DNA of 64,000 nucleotides from Williamsia muralis NBRC 105860 (GTDB lineage: Bacteria; Actinomycetota; Actinomycetes; Mycobacteriales; Mycobacteriaceae). The notes under the pieces are model-generated. The model made no database searches and was not told the origin of the DNA. It was given only the letters and a program-made list of their open reading frames with translations. The position numbers and the translations under genes were made by a program. Positions 54,109 to 63,818 of this stretch are shown here, one piece after another. Numbering within the stretch: the first letter of the stretch is position 1; each line of letters starts with the position of its first letter. The stretch is taken from positions 124,001 to 188,000 of the forward strand of contig NZ_BDAP01000005.1 in the NCBI RefSeq assembly GCF_001598915.1, written 5' to 3'.

Positions 54109-55506
54109 ATGTTGGTCGCAGGAATCGATTCGTCGACCCAATCCAGCAAGGTGGTGGTGTGCGACGTAGCCGACGGCCACGTCGTGCGCTCGGGTAGCGC
54201 GCCACACCCGACGGGCACCGAGGTGCATCCGGATCAATGGTGGCAGGCCCTCGGGTCGGCGATCGAAGCTGCCGGGGGGCTCGACGACGTCGCAGCGGTA
54301 TCCGTCGGAGCGCAGCAACACGGCATGGTGTGTCTCGATGAATCCGGTGAGGTGGTGCGAGAGGCGCTGCTGTGGAACGACACCCGATCCGGCCCCGCCG
54401 CCGACGAACTCATCGCCGACCTCGGCGGGCCGCAGCAGTGGGTGGACGAGGTGGGAGTGGTCCCGGTCGCGTCGATCACCGCCACCAAGCTGCGCTGGCT
54501 CGCCGACAACGAACCCGCCAACGCCGATCGCACCGCTGCGGTGTGCCTCCCCCACGACTGGCTCAGCTGGAAGCTCACCGGCAGTACCGACCTGGCCGAC
54601 CTGTGGACCGATCGCAGCGACGCAAGTGGCACAGGCTATTTCAGCGCAGCGGCCGATGAGTACCAGCCTCGGTTGCTGGAGTTGGCGATGCGAGGCCGGG
54701 CGCCGATGGTGCCCCGGATCGTCGGCCCAGCACAGAACGGTGGCGCCATGCGGTCGGGCGCGGGCATCGGTGCGGGCGCCGGCGACAACGCAGCGGCGGC
54801 GCTGGCGCTCGGCGCCGCCCCCGGCGACTGCATCGTGTCACTCGGCACCTCTGGAGTTGTCAGCGCGGTCAGTGACAGTGCACCGACCGACTACGCCGGG
54901 CTCGTTGCCGGTTTCGCCGACGCCACGGGCCGGCAATTGCCGCTGGTGTGCACTCTGAACGGGGCCCCCGTGCTGGCGGCCGTGGCCAAGATGCTCGACG
55001 TCGACTTCGACACGTTGTCCGACCTTGCCCTGTCTGCGCCTGCGGGCGCCGACGGGCTGTCCCTGGTGCCGTACTTCGAGGGGGAACGCTCCCCCAACCT
55101 GCCGCGCACCCGCGGAGCCCTGCACGGCATGACCGGACGAAACCTGAACAGCGCCAACATCGCCCGGGCGGGCGTCGAAGGTTTGCTGTGCTCCCTCCAA
55201 TACTGCGCCGACCGGATCCGCGACCAAGGCATCGAGATCAACCGGATCATCCTCGTCGGTGGCGGCGCACGCTCTGCGGCCATCCGGGAGCTGGCCCCGG
55301 CAATCTTCGCCCGCCCCGTCGTGGTCCCGGAACCGGGCGAATACGTGGCGCTCGGCGCCGCTCGTCAGGCCGCCTGGTCGCTGGACCCCACGTCCGAACC
55401 ACCTCGCTGGTCAGCGGCCGACGAACGTGTCTACGAGGCCGATCCGACGCCTCATGTCGTCGAGCAGTACCACGAGGCATCCGGATTGACCGTCGGCCGG
55501 AACTGA
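54109..55506 (+). CDS. xylB: xylulokinase
   Basis: Predicted 465-residue FGGY-family sugar kinase phosphorylating D-xylulose to xylulose-5-phosphate. The N-terminal ATPase motif is [13 protein letters not shown], the sugar-binding region [14 protein letters not shown], and the C-terminal nucleotide site ILVGGGARS. The ATG at 54109 has GAGGAG nine bases upstream. It could be read through from treXY, but its function fits the polyol genes 1.5-10 kb to the right. A stem-loop follows the stop. Confidence 0.92.
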   Translation: MLVAGIDSSTQSSKVVVCDVADGHVVRSGSAPHPTGTEVHPDQWWQALGSAIEAAGGLDDVAAVSVGAQQHGMVCLDESGEVVREALLWNDTRSGPAADELIADLGGPQQWVDEVGVVPVASITATKLRWLADNEPANADRTAAVCLPHDWLSWKLTGSTDLADLWTDRSDASGTGYFSAAADEYQPRLLELAMRGRAPMVPRIVGPAQNGGAMRSGAGIGAGAGDNAAAALALGAAPGDCIVSLGTSGVVSAVSDSAPTDYAGLVAGFADATGRQLPLVCTLNGAPVLAAVAKMLDVDFDTLSDLALSAPAGADGLSLVPYFEGERSPNLPRTRGALHGMTGRNLNSANIARAGVEGLLCSLQYCADRIRDQGIEINRIILVGGGARSAAIRELAPAIFARPVVVPEPGEYVALGAARQAAWSLDPTSEPPRWSAADERVYEADPTPHVVEQYHEASGLTVGRN

Positions 55507-55557
55507 CCGCACGCCGACACCGACTCTGCCGCCGCCGACATCGTCCCCGTGGGTATG

Positions 55558-55582
55558 AGCCGAGGGCATGGTGCCCTCGGCT
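55558..55582. terminator. bidirectional stem-loop between xylB and aldo/keto reductase
   Basis: AGCCGAGGGCA and TGCCCTCGGCT form a perfect 11-pair stem around a three-base TGG loop, between convergent genes. Without a T-run it is probably a Rho-assisted or transcript-end hairpin. Confidence 0.65.
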
Positions 55583-55587
55583 ACCTC

Positions 55588-56457
55588 TCACGCGACTGAT
55601 GTCGGCGCTGCCGCTTCGGTGAGCCGATCGAGTTCGCTGTCATCGAGCTCGATGCCGATGGCGGCCACGTTGTCGTGCAGATGGCGCACACTCGTGGTCC
55701 CCGGGAGCGGTACGACGACCTCATCCCGTCTCCTGCCCTGACAGTGCACCCAGGCCAGGGCGACCTGTCCCGGCGACACCCCGCGGTGTCGGGCGACGTC
55801 GGCCAGCGCCACACCGAGAGATGTGGAATCCTCCGCACGCAGCGCGCCGTGGCCGGTCGGTGAATGCGCGACCAACGCAATACCCAACTCCGCCAATGTT
55901 TCCGACATCAACCCGGGTATGGGTGTCGAGAGCGACCACGCCTCCTGCACCGCGTGGACGGGATGGACCGCGTGCGCTCGGCGAACGTCCTCGACGGTGA
56001 CGTTCGACAGGCCGATCGAGCGGATCTTGCCCGCCTCGATCAGCCCGGCCATGGCCGAGACCGTCTCCTCGATCGGGGTGTGCTCACTGCGGTGGTGCAA
56101 GTAGTAGAGATCGATGACCTCAACCCCCAGGCGGCGCAGGCTGCCCTCGCACGAGGAGACCACCGTCGCGGCGTCTGCGTGCACACTCCAGTCATCGAAT
56201 CGACCTGAATCACCCCATCTGACACCGAACTTCGAGCACAGGATGACCTCTTCGCGGCGTCCGGCGATGGTACGCCCGACCAGTTCCTCGTTGCGGTACA
56301 TCTCGGCGGTGTCCAGCAGGGTCACACCGACGTCCAGTGCGGCATGCACCACCGCCGTCGGATCACGATCAGGGTCGGTACCCGCCTCCGTCAATCGCAT
56401 GAGTCCGAGCCCTTGCTCGGGCGGATCGTCAGCAGACCATGGCTGCGTGTTCGTCAT
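55588..56457 (-). CDS. aldo/keto reductase
   Basis: Predicted 289-residue NADPH-dependent reductase. The catalytic tetrad is visible: Asp in TLLDTAEMY with Tyr four residues on, Lys in ILCSKFGVRW and His in YYLHHRS. The C-terminal NADPH loop is VPLPGTTSVRHLHDN. The substrate is not identifiable; a carbonyl sugar or xenobiotic is plausible. It lies inside the polyol region but is transcribed towards xylB, so its membership in the pathway is uncertain. Confidence 0.88.
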   Translation of the reverse strand: MTNTQPWSADDPPEQGLGLMRLTEAGTDPDRDPTAVVHAALDVGVTLLDTAEMYRNEELVGRTIAGRREEVILCSKFGVRWGDSGRFDDWSVHADAATVVSSCEGSLRRLGVEVIDLYYLHHRSEHTPIEETVSAMAGLIEAGKIRSIGLSNVTVEDVRRAHAVHPVHAVQEAWSLSTPIPGLMSETLAELGIALVAHSPTGHGALRAEDSTSLGVALADVARHRGVSPGQVALAWVHCQGRRRDEVVVPLPGTTSVRHLHDNVAAIGIELDDSELDRLTEAAAPTSVA

Positions 56458-56565
56458 CGGGTCAACGATAGGACCTCAACGCGACTTGAAGTCAAGAGCG
56501 GGGACCCTTGCCCTCACAGGCCCTTCGCCCCACACTGTCACCACAACACAGCCGAAGGAGTGCCC

Positions 56566-56937
56566 ATGAAACCCACCGGTGTCACAGCGAATCTGTCGGT
56601 GCCCGACATCACCGTTGCGCGCGACTTCTACTCTGACTATCTCGGCCTCGCAATCGAGGCGTTCAACCTGGGCTGGGTGGCCAACTACCGGTCCGCAGAC
56701 GGCCGGGCGGCGATTCAGCTCGTCACCGAGGATGCGACCTCACCTGTCGATTCTGTGATCTCGGTACACGTGGGCGACCAGGTGGAAGAGGCCTATGCCG
56801 AAGCACAACGACGCGGGTTCGAGATCGTCCATCCGTTGACCACGGAACCGTGGGGCGTGCGCAGGTTCTTCGTCCGGGCGCCCGACGGCAACGTCATCAA
56901 CATCGTCAGCCACGACGACGACGCGGCATCCGAGTAA
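56566..56937 (+). CDS. VOC-superfamily (glyoxalase-like) protein
   Basis: Predicted 123-residue vicinal-oxygen-chelate fold protein with the paired beta-alpha-beta-beta-beta modules (VTANLSVPDITVARDFYSD and VISVHVGDQVEEAYAEAQRRG). The C-terminal WGVRRFFVRAPDGNVINIVSH is typical of glyoxalase or bleomycin-resistance relatives. A Glu at the end of the usual metal motif is replaced (NIVSH), so metal binding is uncertain. The ATG at 56566 has AAGGAG five bases upstream. It is divergent from the aldo/keto reductase and convergent with the mannitol dehydrogenase gene. Confidence 0.82.
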   Translation: MKPTGVTANLSVPDITVARDFYSDYLGLAIEAFNLGWVANYRSADGRAAIQLVTEDATSPVDSVISVHVGDQVEEAYAEAQRRGFEIVHPLTTEPWGVRRFFVRAPDGNVINIVSHDDDAASE

Positions 56938-56952
56938 CTCCAGGCGGCCCCG

Positions 56953-58446
56953 TCAGACTCCTCGGGGGTTGTTGTTCTCCACCAGCAGTTGCTGCAACGT
57001 CTCCCGAGCGCCATTGCGGCGCAACGACTCCAATGTCCACAGGTAGGGGCGCACAAACCGGTTCTCGTCGGCGAGGTCACCGAACAGCTCACGATTCTGC
57101 ACAAACGCCAACGGCTCGTTGCGGCTCCGGACCGCGAGGGGGACCAACGAATCCGCGAGCGGGTCGACCACGTCGATCGGCTCGCCTGCTTCGTCCACCC
57201 CTTCCGCGTAGCGGGTCCAGCTGGCCACCACCGCCGCAGCCAACACCACGTCGCCACCGGCCTCGAGCTGCTGACGGATGACGGGCAACAACCACTTCGG
57301 TATCCGGTCCGACGAGTATTGGCAGAGTCGCGCAATGGTGTCGGCGATCGACGGGTTGGAGAACCTCTTGATCAGTGTCTCGATGTAGGCGTCGACATCC
57401 ACACCGGGCAAGGGCAACAGTGTGTGCCGAGCCTCGTTGTTCATGTAGCCCAGCAGGAGACGGCGGATCAACGGATCCTGCGCTGCGTCGTGCACAAGCC
57501 GGTAGCCCATCAGATGGCCGAAGTAGCACAGGGTCTGGTGGCCTGCGTTGAGCAGCCGGAGCTTCATCAGCTCGTACGGTCCCACGTCGGAGACCACCTG
57601 CACACCGACCGACTCGAGTCGGGGTCGGCCGGCCGAGAACGAGTCCTCGAGAACCCATTGGGTGAAAGGTTCGGCCACCACGGGCCATCGGTCCGTGATG
57701 CCGGTGCGCGCCTGCACCTCATCGCCGAGTTCGGGTGGCGTGGCCGGGGTGATCCTGTCGACCATCGAATTCGGGAAAGCTGTGTTGTCGCCGATCCACT
57801 CGGCCAGACCGGGGTCCTTGCTGCACGCGAAGGCCGTAAAGGTCTTGCGTGCGATGTCCCCGTTGCCCTCGATGTTGTCGCACGACATCACCGTGAACGA
57901 GGGGTGCCCGGCGTCGCGACGACGGCCGAGGGCCTCGACGACGAGGCCGAACGTCGTCGAAGGAACAGCACCCGGCTGGAGATCGGCCTGGATCGCCGCG
58001 TTGGTCAGATCGAAATCCCCTGTCGTGGAGGAGAAGTTGTACCCGCCCTCGGTGATGGTGAGCGACACGATTCGGGTGGCCGGGTCGGCGAGCTTGTCGA
58101 TCACCGCTGCGGGGTCGTCGGGTGCGAACAGATACTCGGCGATGGAGCCGACAACCGAGGTCTGCATGGCCCCGTCGGGATGCTTGAGGGTCAACGTGTA
58201 GAGCCCATCTTGCGGTACCAGCGCATCTCGCATGTGCACATCACCCGGTAGCACTCCTACGCCGCAGATCGCCCAATCCCGCGAGGCAGGATCCGAGGTG
58301 AGCAACGCGTCGACGTACATGGCCTGATGAGCACGATGAAATCCACCGACACCGAAATGCACGATGCCGCAGCCCAGTTGGGTTCGGTCGTACTCGGGTT
58401 TCGGCACCGCCACGAGATCGGCCAGACTTGCGTTGTCCAGTTTCAC
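56953..58446 (-). CDS. mannitol/D-arabinitol dehydrogenase family protein
   Basis: Predicted 497-residue long-chain polyol dehydrogenase. The N-terminal NAD-binding segment is IVHFGVGGFHRAHQ near residue 30, and the active-site signature KLRLLNAGHQTLCYFG near residue 300 carries the catalytic Lys with conserved Asn and His. Enzymes of this group oxidise D-mannitol to fructose or D-arabinitol to D-xylulose. Its start overlaps the stop of the adjacent zinc dehydrogenase (ATGA), so the two are one operon controlled from the SorC intergenic region. Confidence 0.9.
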   Translation of the reverse strand: MKLDNASLADLVAVPKPEYDRTQLGCGIVHFGVGGFHRAHQAMYVDALLTSDPASRDWAICGVGVLPGDVHMRDALVPQDGLYTLTLKHPDGAMQTSVVGSIAEYLFAPDDPAAVIDKLADPATRIVSLTITEGGYNFSSTTGDFDLTNAAIQADLQPGAVPSTTFGLVVEALGRRRDAGHPSFTVMSCDNIEGNGDIARKTFTAFACSKDPGLAEWIGDNTAFPNSMVDRITPATPPELGDEVQARTGITDRWPVVAEPFTQWVLEDSFSAGRPRLESVGVQVVSDVGPYELMKLRLLNAGHQTLCYFGHLMGYRLVHDAAQDPLIRRLLLGYMNNEARHTLLPLPGVDVDAYIETLIKRFSNPSIADTIARLCQYSSDRIPKWLLPVIRQQLEAGGDVVLAAAVVASWTRYAEGVDEAGEPIDVVDPLADSLVPLAVRSRNEPLAFVQNRELFGDLADENRFVRPYLWTLESLRRNGARETLQQLLVENNNPRGV

Positions 58447-59492
58447 GATGCCCCCGCCCCTGCCGATCCACCGAGCCTGCCCGGGTAGACAACAGCTTTG
58501 ATACTCCCCGGTTGCCGGTCGGCATCCAGGGCTTCGGCCACCTCGGACAAACCGAAGCGCCCGGTGACCATCGAGTCGAGATCTACTTTGCCCGAGGTGA
58601 CCAACTCGCGCGCGATCGGCCAGGTGTTGGCGTACCGGAACACCCCTGTCACAACGAGTTCCCGATTCTGGACAAGCGAGATGGGAAACGCCATCGTCGA
58701 TTTCGCACTCATGCCCACCAGGACCACGCGGCCACCGGGTCGGACGGCGGCGATGCCGGATGAGATCGCCGATTCCGCACCCGATGCATCGATGAAGGAG
58801 TCGACGCCGATCGTGGTGTCCAGCTCATCCGGGGTGAGCACGTCCGTTGCCCCGAATCCGGCCGCGACCGCGCGTCGCGTGCGGTTCACGTCGGTCACCA
58901 CGATGCGGGTGGCACCCGCCGCCCGCGCCACCTGGACACAGAGCAGACCGACGGGACCCGCACCGGTGATCAACACGCCGTCACCGATCCCGACCTCTGC
59001 CTTGCGGCAAGCAGCGATCGCCACCGACAGTGGTTCGAACAATGCGGCCGCCTCATCGCTCACCGAGTCGGGCACAGGGTGGGCAAAGGCCGACCCGATG
59101 GTCACGAACTCGGCGAGTGCACCGTCCACCGGTGGAGTTGCGTAGAACCGCATGTGCGGAGACAGGTTGTACTGTCCGCGTCGTGTCGGCTCGTCGTCGG
59201 GGTCCGGTCGTTGGGGTTCGATGGACACCCGCTCCCCGATCCGCGACTCCGGCACTCCGCTGCCGACCGCCACGATCCGCCCGGCGGCTTCATGTCCCAG
59301 CACCAACGGCGACGACACGACGAAGTCACCGATCCGTCCATGTCGGTAGTAGTGGGTGTCGGATCCGCACACCCCTACCGCGCTCACCTGGACCAACACG
59401 TCACCCGGGTTGGGCGACGGGACCTCTCGCTGCTCGATGGTCAGACTGCCGGGTGCGGTCAGGACACTCGCGGTCATGGTGGCAGGAGTCAT
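58443..59492 (-). CDS. zinc-binding polyol dehydrogenase, sorbitol/xylitol dehydrogenase type
   Basis: Predicted 349-residue medium-chain dehydrogenase oxidising a polyol to a ketose with NAD+. Catalytic zinc ligands are Cys in VGVCGSDTHYY and His-Glu in LGHEAAG. The lobe that usually holds four structural Cys reads PDPDDEPTRRGQYNL, with none left, so the structural zinc is lost, as in animal sorbitol dehydrogenase. The Rossmann motif is ITGAGPVGLL. ATG 59492 has AGAGGA seven bases upstream and is preferred to GTG 59525. It is the first gene of the minus-strand polyol operon. Confidence 0.9.
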   Translation of the reverse strand: MTPATMTASVLTAPGSLTIEQREVPSPNPGDVLVQVSAVGVCGSDTHYYRHGRIGDFVVSSPLVLGHEAAGRIVAVGSGVPESRIGERVSIEPQRPDPDDEPTRRGQYNLSPHMRFYATPPVDGALAEFVTIGSAFAHPVPDSVSDEAAALFEPLSVAIAACRKAEVGIGDGVLITGAGPVGLLCVQVARAAGATRIVVTDVNRTRRAVAAGFGATDVLTPDELDTTIGVDSFIDASGAESAISSGIAAVRPGGRVVLVGMSAKSTMAFPISLVQNRELVVTGVFRYANTWPIARELVTSGKVDLDSMVTGRFGLSEVAEALDADRQPGSIKAVVYPGRLGGSAGAGAS

Positions 59493-59544
59493 TCGCCGGT
59501 CCTCTGTGGGTGTTGCGTGGGTCACAATCAGGATGTTAGCTTAC

Positions 59545-59577
59545 TGAGCATATGCACGACCAGTGAGCATTTGCTCA
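59545..59577. promoter_or_regulatory. palindrome and half-repeat in divergent polyol promoter, candidate SorC operator
   Basis: TGAGCA-TT-TGCTCA at 59564-59577 is a perfect palindrome. A related TGAGCA-TA-TGC begins at 59545, 19 bases upstream (about two turns). Both sit between the divergent dehydrogenase and SorC-regulator genes, as expected for an autoregulated divergent operator. Confidence 0.7.
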
Positions 59578-59601
59578 CACACACCTCGATGAGGAGGGCG
59601 C

Positions 59602-60594
59602 GTGAACGCGTCACCGCTGGAGCCCACCGCCGACACCGGGCAAGACCTGCGCCTACTTGTTCGTGCGGCCACGATGTACCACCTCGAAGGGCTCACCCAG
59701 GCGGAGGTCGCCGCGCGCTTGGGCCTCTCGCGCCCCACCGCCGGCCGGCTCATCGCCAGGGCACGCGCCCAGGGCCTGGTGCGTGTGGTCATCGACGCAC
59801 CCCCGCATCTGGCCGGCTCCATTCACACCGACGAGGAGCGCGATCTCGAGACTGCGTTCGGGCTCAAAGAGGCCCTGATCATCGACCAGCTCGCCGACGG
59901 GACGCAGACCGGTGACTCCGCGCTCGGACGGGCTGGGGCGTCGGTTCTCATCCGGAGACTCGAGCCGAACAGCACGCTCGGCTTCACATGGGGGCCGGAA
60001 ACGGTCGCCGTGGCCGACTCGATCACTCCCCGCTCTGCCAGCTGCCGGCGGGTGGTGCAGATGGACGGCTCCATGACGTCTGTCGAGTACCACACCGGCG
60101 TTGATCACGCACTGTCCCGATTCGCCGAACGCCTGGGCGCACAACCACTTCGGCTTGTTGCCCCGCTCTACGCCGATCCCGACACCGTGAAGGCGCTGCA
60201 GCGGGACTCCATCCTGTCGCAGTCGTTCAAGGCCGCCGAAGAAGCCGATGTGATGGTGTTCGGTGTCGGGTCGGTCACCACGTCCACCACCCTCTTCGAA
60301 GGGGCGTACATCGACGCCGCCATCCTCGACGAATTGACCGGGCTCGGGGCGGTCGGCGAGATCGGCGGGCGGTTCTACGACAAGGACGGGGTCACGGTCG
60401 AATCGTCGCTCGTCGACCGCACGGTCTCCGTTCCGCTCGAGGCCGTCCGTTCCTGCCCCACCACCATGCTCATCTCCGGTGGAACCCACCGCCGGGAGTC
60501 GATCCTGGGTGCCCTCCGAGGTGGCCTCGCCACCACACTGATCACCGATCTGGGCACTGCGCACTGGCTCATCACGCAAGAGAAAGGTCAATGA
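59602..60594 (+). CDS. SorC-family sugar-binding transcriptional regulator
   Basis: Predicted 330-residue regulator. The N-terminal helix-turn-helix is LTQAEVAARLGLSRPTAGRLIARAR (residues ~31-55, split here) and the C-terminal sugar-phosphate-binding domain has GFTWGPETV and VMVFGVGSV. The GTG start at 59602 has GAGGAGG just upstream. Its stop overlaps the binding-protein ATG as ATGA, so regulator and importer are one transcript. It likely responds to a phosphorylated or free polyol and controls both divergent operons. Confidence 0.92.
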   Translation: MNASPLEPTADTGQDLRLLVRAATMYHLEGLTQAEVAARLGLSRPTAGRLIARARAQGLVRVVIDAPPHLAGSIHTDEERDLETAFGLKEALIIDQLADGTQTGDSALGRAGASVLIRRLEPNSTLGFTWGPETVAVADSITPRSASCRRVVQMDGSMTSVEYHTGVDHALSRFAERLGAQPLRLVAPLYADPDTVKALQRDSILSQSFKAAEEADVMVFGVGSVTTSTTLFEGAYIDAAILDELTGLGAVGEIGGRFYDKDGVTVESSLVDRTVSVPLEAVRSCPTTMLISGGTHRRESILGALRGGLATTLITDLGTAHWLITQEKGQ

Positions 60595-61973
60595 TGACTG
60601 ATTCGACGAAGCCGAGAAGACGGGCGAGATGGCGCAGAGCCCTTGCGCCCCTTGCCCTCGCGGGAACCGTTGCGCTGACGGCCTCCGCCTGCAGTGGCGC
60701 CGGATCTTTCACGGACGGCGGCGGTGAGGCAGTCACCATCGCGTTGGTCTCCAACTCCCAGATGCAAGATGCGATCGCATTGTCTCCCCAGTTCGAGAAG
60801 GAGAACCCCGGCGTCAAGCTCAAGTTCGTCACGTTGTCCGAGAACGAGGCACGCGCCAAGATCACCGCCTCGGTGGCAACCGGCGGCGGCGAGTTCGACG
60901 TGGTGATGATCAGCAACTACGAGACGGCGACCTGGGCCGAGAACGGGTGGCTCGTCAATCTCACCCCGTACATGGTCTCCAGCCCCGGCTACGACCAGGA
61001 CGACTTCATCCCGACCCTCCGCGAGGCGCTGTCCTACGAGGGCAACATGTACTCGGCACCGTTCTACGGTGAGTCCTCGTTCCTCATGTACAACAAGCAG
61101 ATGCTCGCCGACGCGGGCATCAACATGCCCGCGGAGCCGACGTGGCCCCAGGTCCAGGAGGCCGCCAAGACCCTGAACAAGGGCGAGGTGTCGGGAATCT
61201 GCCTGCGCGGCAAGCCGGGATGGGGTGAGACCCTGGCACCGCTGGACACCGTGATCAACGCCTTCGGTGGACGCTGGTTCGACGAGGACTGGAATGCTCA
61301 GCTCGACAGTCCGCAGGTCAGAGAAGCAGTCGAGTTCTATGTCGACACCGTCCGTCAATATGGCGAACCCGGTGCTGCCTCAACAGGTTTCCAGGAATGC
61401 GCCAACTTGATGTCGCAGGGCCAGGTTGCGATGTGGTACGACGCGACCTCCGCGGTCTCGGTGCTCGAGAGCCCGGACGACAGCAATATCGCGGGCAATG
61501 TCGGATACGCCATGGCTCCCAGCATGGCCAAGGGCGGCAACGGCTGGCTGTACGCCTGGTCGCTCGGTATCCCCGAGAGCAGCAAGAAGAAAGACGACGC
61601 CTGGAAGTTCATCGAATGGATGACCAGCAAGGACTACATCAAGATGGTGGCCGAGCAGCTCGGCGCGGCCAGCGTCCCGCCCGGCAGCCGGCTCTCCACC
61701 TATGAGCTGCCGGCGTACAAGGAGATCTCGGGCGCCTTCGCCGAGCCGACCCTCAAATCGATGCAGGCCGCCGATCAGAACAAACCGACAGTGGACCCCG
61801 TGCCCTACACCGGAATCCAGTTCCTCGCCATCCCCGAGTTCCAAGACTTCGGCACCCGGGTGAGCCAGCAGATCAGCGCGGCAATCGCCGGACAGATCTC
61901 TGTCGACGAAGCGCTCGAACAGTCCCAGAAGTACGCCGAGGTAGTCGGCGAGTCCTACAAGAAGGAGCAGTGA
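60591..61973 (+). CDS. extracellular polyol/sugar-binding lipoprotein of ABC importer
   Basis: Predicted 460-residue solute-binding protein. The Arg-rich N-terminus, hydrophobic stretch and lipobox LTASAC put the modified Cys at residue 34, so it is anchored outside the membrane. The mature part resembles family 1 binding proteins for sorbitol/mannitol (SmoE type). Translation is coupled to the SorC gene by ATGA. It delivers the substrate to the two permeases that follow. The true ligand is inferred from the neighbouring polyol dehydrogenases. Confidence 0.92.
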   Translation: MMTDSTKPRRRARWRRALAPLALAGTVALTASACSGAGSFTDGGGEAVTIALVSNSQMQDAIALSPQFEKENPGVKLKFVTLSENEARAKITASVATGGGEFDVVMISNYETATWAENGWLVNLTPYMVSSPGYDQDDFIPTLREALSYEGNMYSAPFYGESSFLMYNKQMLADAGINMPAEPTWPQVQEAAKTLNKGEVSGICLRGKPGWGETLAPLDTVINAFGGRWFDEDWNAQLDSPQVREAVEFYVDTVRQYGEPGAASTGFQECANLMSQGQVAMWYDATSAVSVLESPDDSNIAGNVGYAMAPSMAKGGNGWLYAWSLGIPESSKKKDDAWKFIEWMTSKDYIKMVAEQLGAASVPPGSRLSTYELPAYKEISGAFAEPTLKSMQAADQNKPTVDPVPYTGIQFLAIPEFQDFGTRVSQQISAAIAGQISVDEALEQSQKYAEVVGESYKKEQ

Positions 61974-61977
61974 GGAC

Positions 61978-62943
61978 ATGGCCACCGCACTCGCAGAGCG
62001 AGGCACCGAGCCCGATCCGGGTTCCGCGCCGCCGCCGATAACGTCCAAACGGGACAGGATCTCGCGCGCCGAGGGATGGCGACGGCGGGGGCCGCTGCTC
62101 CCGGCGTTGATATTCATGATCATCGTCACGCAGATCCCCTTCATCGTGACGCTGTACTACTCCACCCAGTCATGGAACCTGGTGCGCCCCGGGTCTCGGG
62201 AGTTCAACTGGCTCAACAACTATGTCGATGTCTTCACCGACAGCCAGTTCCGGACGGTGGCACTCAACACGGTGATCCTCATCGTCGGGACCGTTGTCAT
62301 CTCGGTTCTGCTCGGCTTGTTCTTCGCCATCCTCCTCGACCGCAAGTTCATCGGGCGCAGCATTGTCCGCACGTTACTGATCACCCCGTTCCTGGTCACC
62401 CCGGTGGCCGCCGCGCTGCTGTGGAAGACGAGTCTGCTCTCCCCCACCAACGGACTGGTCAACTGGGCGCTGAGCCCATTCGGCCTCGGTGACGTCGACT
62501 GGCTCAGCGAGTTCCCGCTCGCAAGCGTGATGGCCGAACTGGTCTGGCAGTGGACACCTTTCATGATGTTGCTGATCCTCGCCGGCCTGCAGTCGATGCC
62601 GAAGGACATCCAGGAGGCCGCCCGCGTCGACGGCGCCACCAGCTTTCGGCTGTTCCGGGAACTGACCCTGCCTCACCTGCGCAGGTTCATCGAACTGGGA
62701 TCTGTCCTCGGAGCCATCTACCTGGTCAACACCTTCGACGCCGTGTACATGATGACCTCCGGCGGTCCGGGTGTCGCCAGTTCGAACTTGCCCTTCTACA
62801 TCTACCAGCGCGCGTTCCTCGGTTTCGATGTCGGACAGGCGGCCGCGATGGGCGTGGTCACCGTGGTCGCGACCATCATCCTGTCGAGCCTCGCCCTTCG
62901 CCTGATCTTCAAGAGTTTCAGCGGGAAAGAGGAGGCAGCCTGA
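61978..62943 (+). CDS. ABC sugar permease, MalF/UgpA-like
   Basis: Predicted 321-residue permease with six helices. The EAA loop that contacts the ATPase is EAARVDGATSFRLFRELTLPHL near residue 215 (split here), and the N-terminal helix begins LLPALIFMIIV. The ATG at 61978 follows the binding-protein stop by four bases with GAGGA upstream. The stop and next start share one base (TGATG). It forms a heterodimer with the following permease. Confidence 0.93.
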   Translation: MATALAERGTEPDPGSAPPPITSKRDRISRAEGWRRRGPLLPALIFMIIVTQIPFIVTLYYSTQSWNLVRPGSREFNWLNNYVDVFTDSQFRTVALNTVILIVGTVVISVLLGLFFAILLDRKFIGRSIVRTLLITPFLVTPVAAALLWKTSLLSPTNGLVNWALSPFGLGDVDWLSEFPLASVMAELVWQWTPFMMLLILAGLQSMPKDIQEAARVDGATSFRLFRELTLPHLRRFIELGSVLGAIYLVNTFDAVYMMTSGGPGVASSNLPFYIYQRAFLGFDVGQAAAMGVVTVVATIILSSLALRLIFKSFSGKEEAA

Positions 62944-63818
62944 TGTCCACCGCAGTGAACAACACACCGGCACAAGCACATACCGACATCAAGGACATCA
63001 AGAAGCGGCGCAACCGAGGCGGGAGCCTGCTGACCGCCTTCACCTGGATCATCGCCATCGGGTTCTTCTTCCCTGTCGCCTGGATGGTGCTCACGGCGTT
63101 CAAGCAGGAGAGCGATGCGGCGACCAATCCCCCGACGTTCTTCTTCACCCCGACGCTCGACCAATTCAAGGCGGTCTTCGACGCGGGCGTCGGAACCGCG
63201 CTGCTGAACTCACTGTTCGTGACGACGGTGTCGACGATCATCGTTCTGCTGCTGGGCATCCCGGCCGCGTTTGCACTCTCGCTGCGTCCGGTGAAGAAGA
63301 CGAGCGATGCCCTGTTCTTCTTCATCAGCACCAAGATGCTGCCCGTGGTCGCCGTCATCATCCCTCTGTACGTCATCGTGGGCCAGATCGGGATGCTCGA
63401 CAACGTCTGGACACTCATCGTCCTGTACACCTCGATGAACCTGCCGATCGCGGTGTGGATGATGCGATCGTTCTTCCTGGAGGTACCCAGCGAACTGCTG
63501 GAGGCCGCCGAGATCGACGGTGCCAGTCTCTGGACCTCGGTTCGAGAGGTGATCCTTCCGCTGATCTCCCCTGGAATCGCGGCCACCGCACTGATCTGCG
63601 TCATCTTCTCGTGGAACGAGTTCTTCTTCGCGGTGAACATGACGGCCGTCAACGCTCAGACGATGCCGGTGGCCCTCACCGGGTTCATGTCAGGGCAGGG
63701 GCTCTTCTGGGCCCAGCTGTCCGCCGCCTCGGTGATCGCCGCTCTGCCGGTGGTCATCTGCGGCTGGATCGCTCAGAACAAACTCGTCCGCGGCCTCTCC
63801 TTCGGAGCCATCAAATGA
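62943..63818 (+). CDS. ABC sugar permease, MalG/UgpE-like
   Basis: Predicted 291-residue permease with six helices; the EAA loop is EAAEIDGASLWTSVREVILP near residue 200. The N-terminal 30 residues are charged and cytosolic. The ATG at 62943 uses the last base of the previous stop, so translation is coupled. Together with the upstream permease it forms the membrane channel of the polyol importer. Confidence 0.93.
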   Translation: MSTAVNNTPAQAHTDIKDIKKRRNRGGSLLTAFTWIIAIGFFFPVAWMVLTAFKQESDAATNPPTFFFTPTLDQFKAVFDAGVGTALLNSLFVTTVSTIIVLLLGIPAAFALSLRPVKKTSDALFFFISTKMLPVVAVIIPLYVIVGQIGMLDNVWTLIVLYTSMNLPIAVWMMRSFFLEVPSELLEAAEIDGASLWTSVREVILPLISPGIAATALICVIFSWNEFFFAVNMTAVNAQTMPVALTGFMSGQGLFWAQLSAASVIAALPVVICGWIAQNKLVRGLSFGAIK

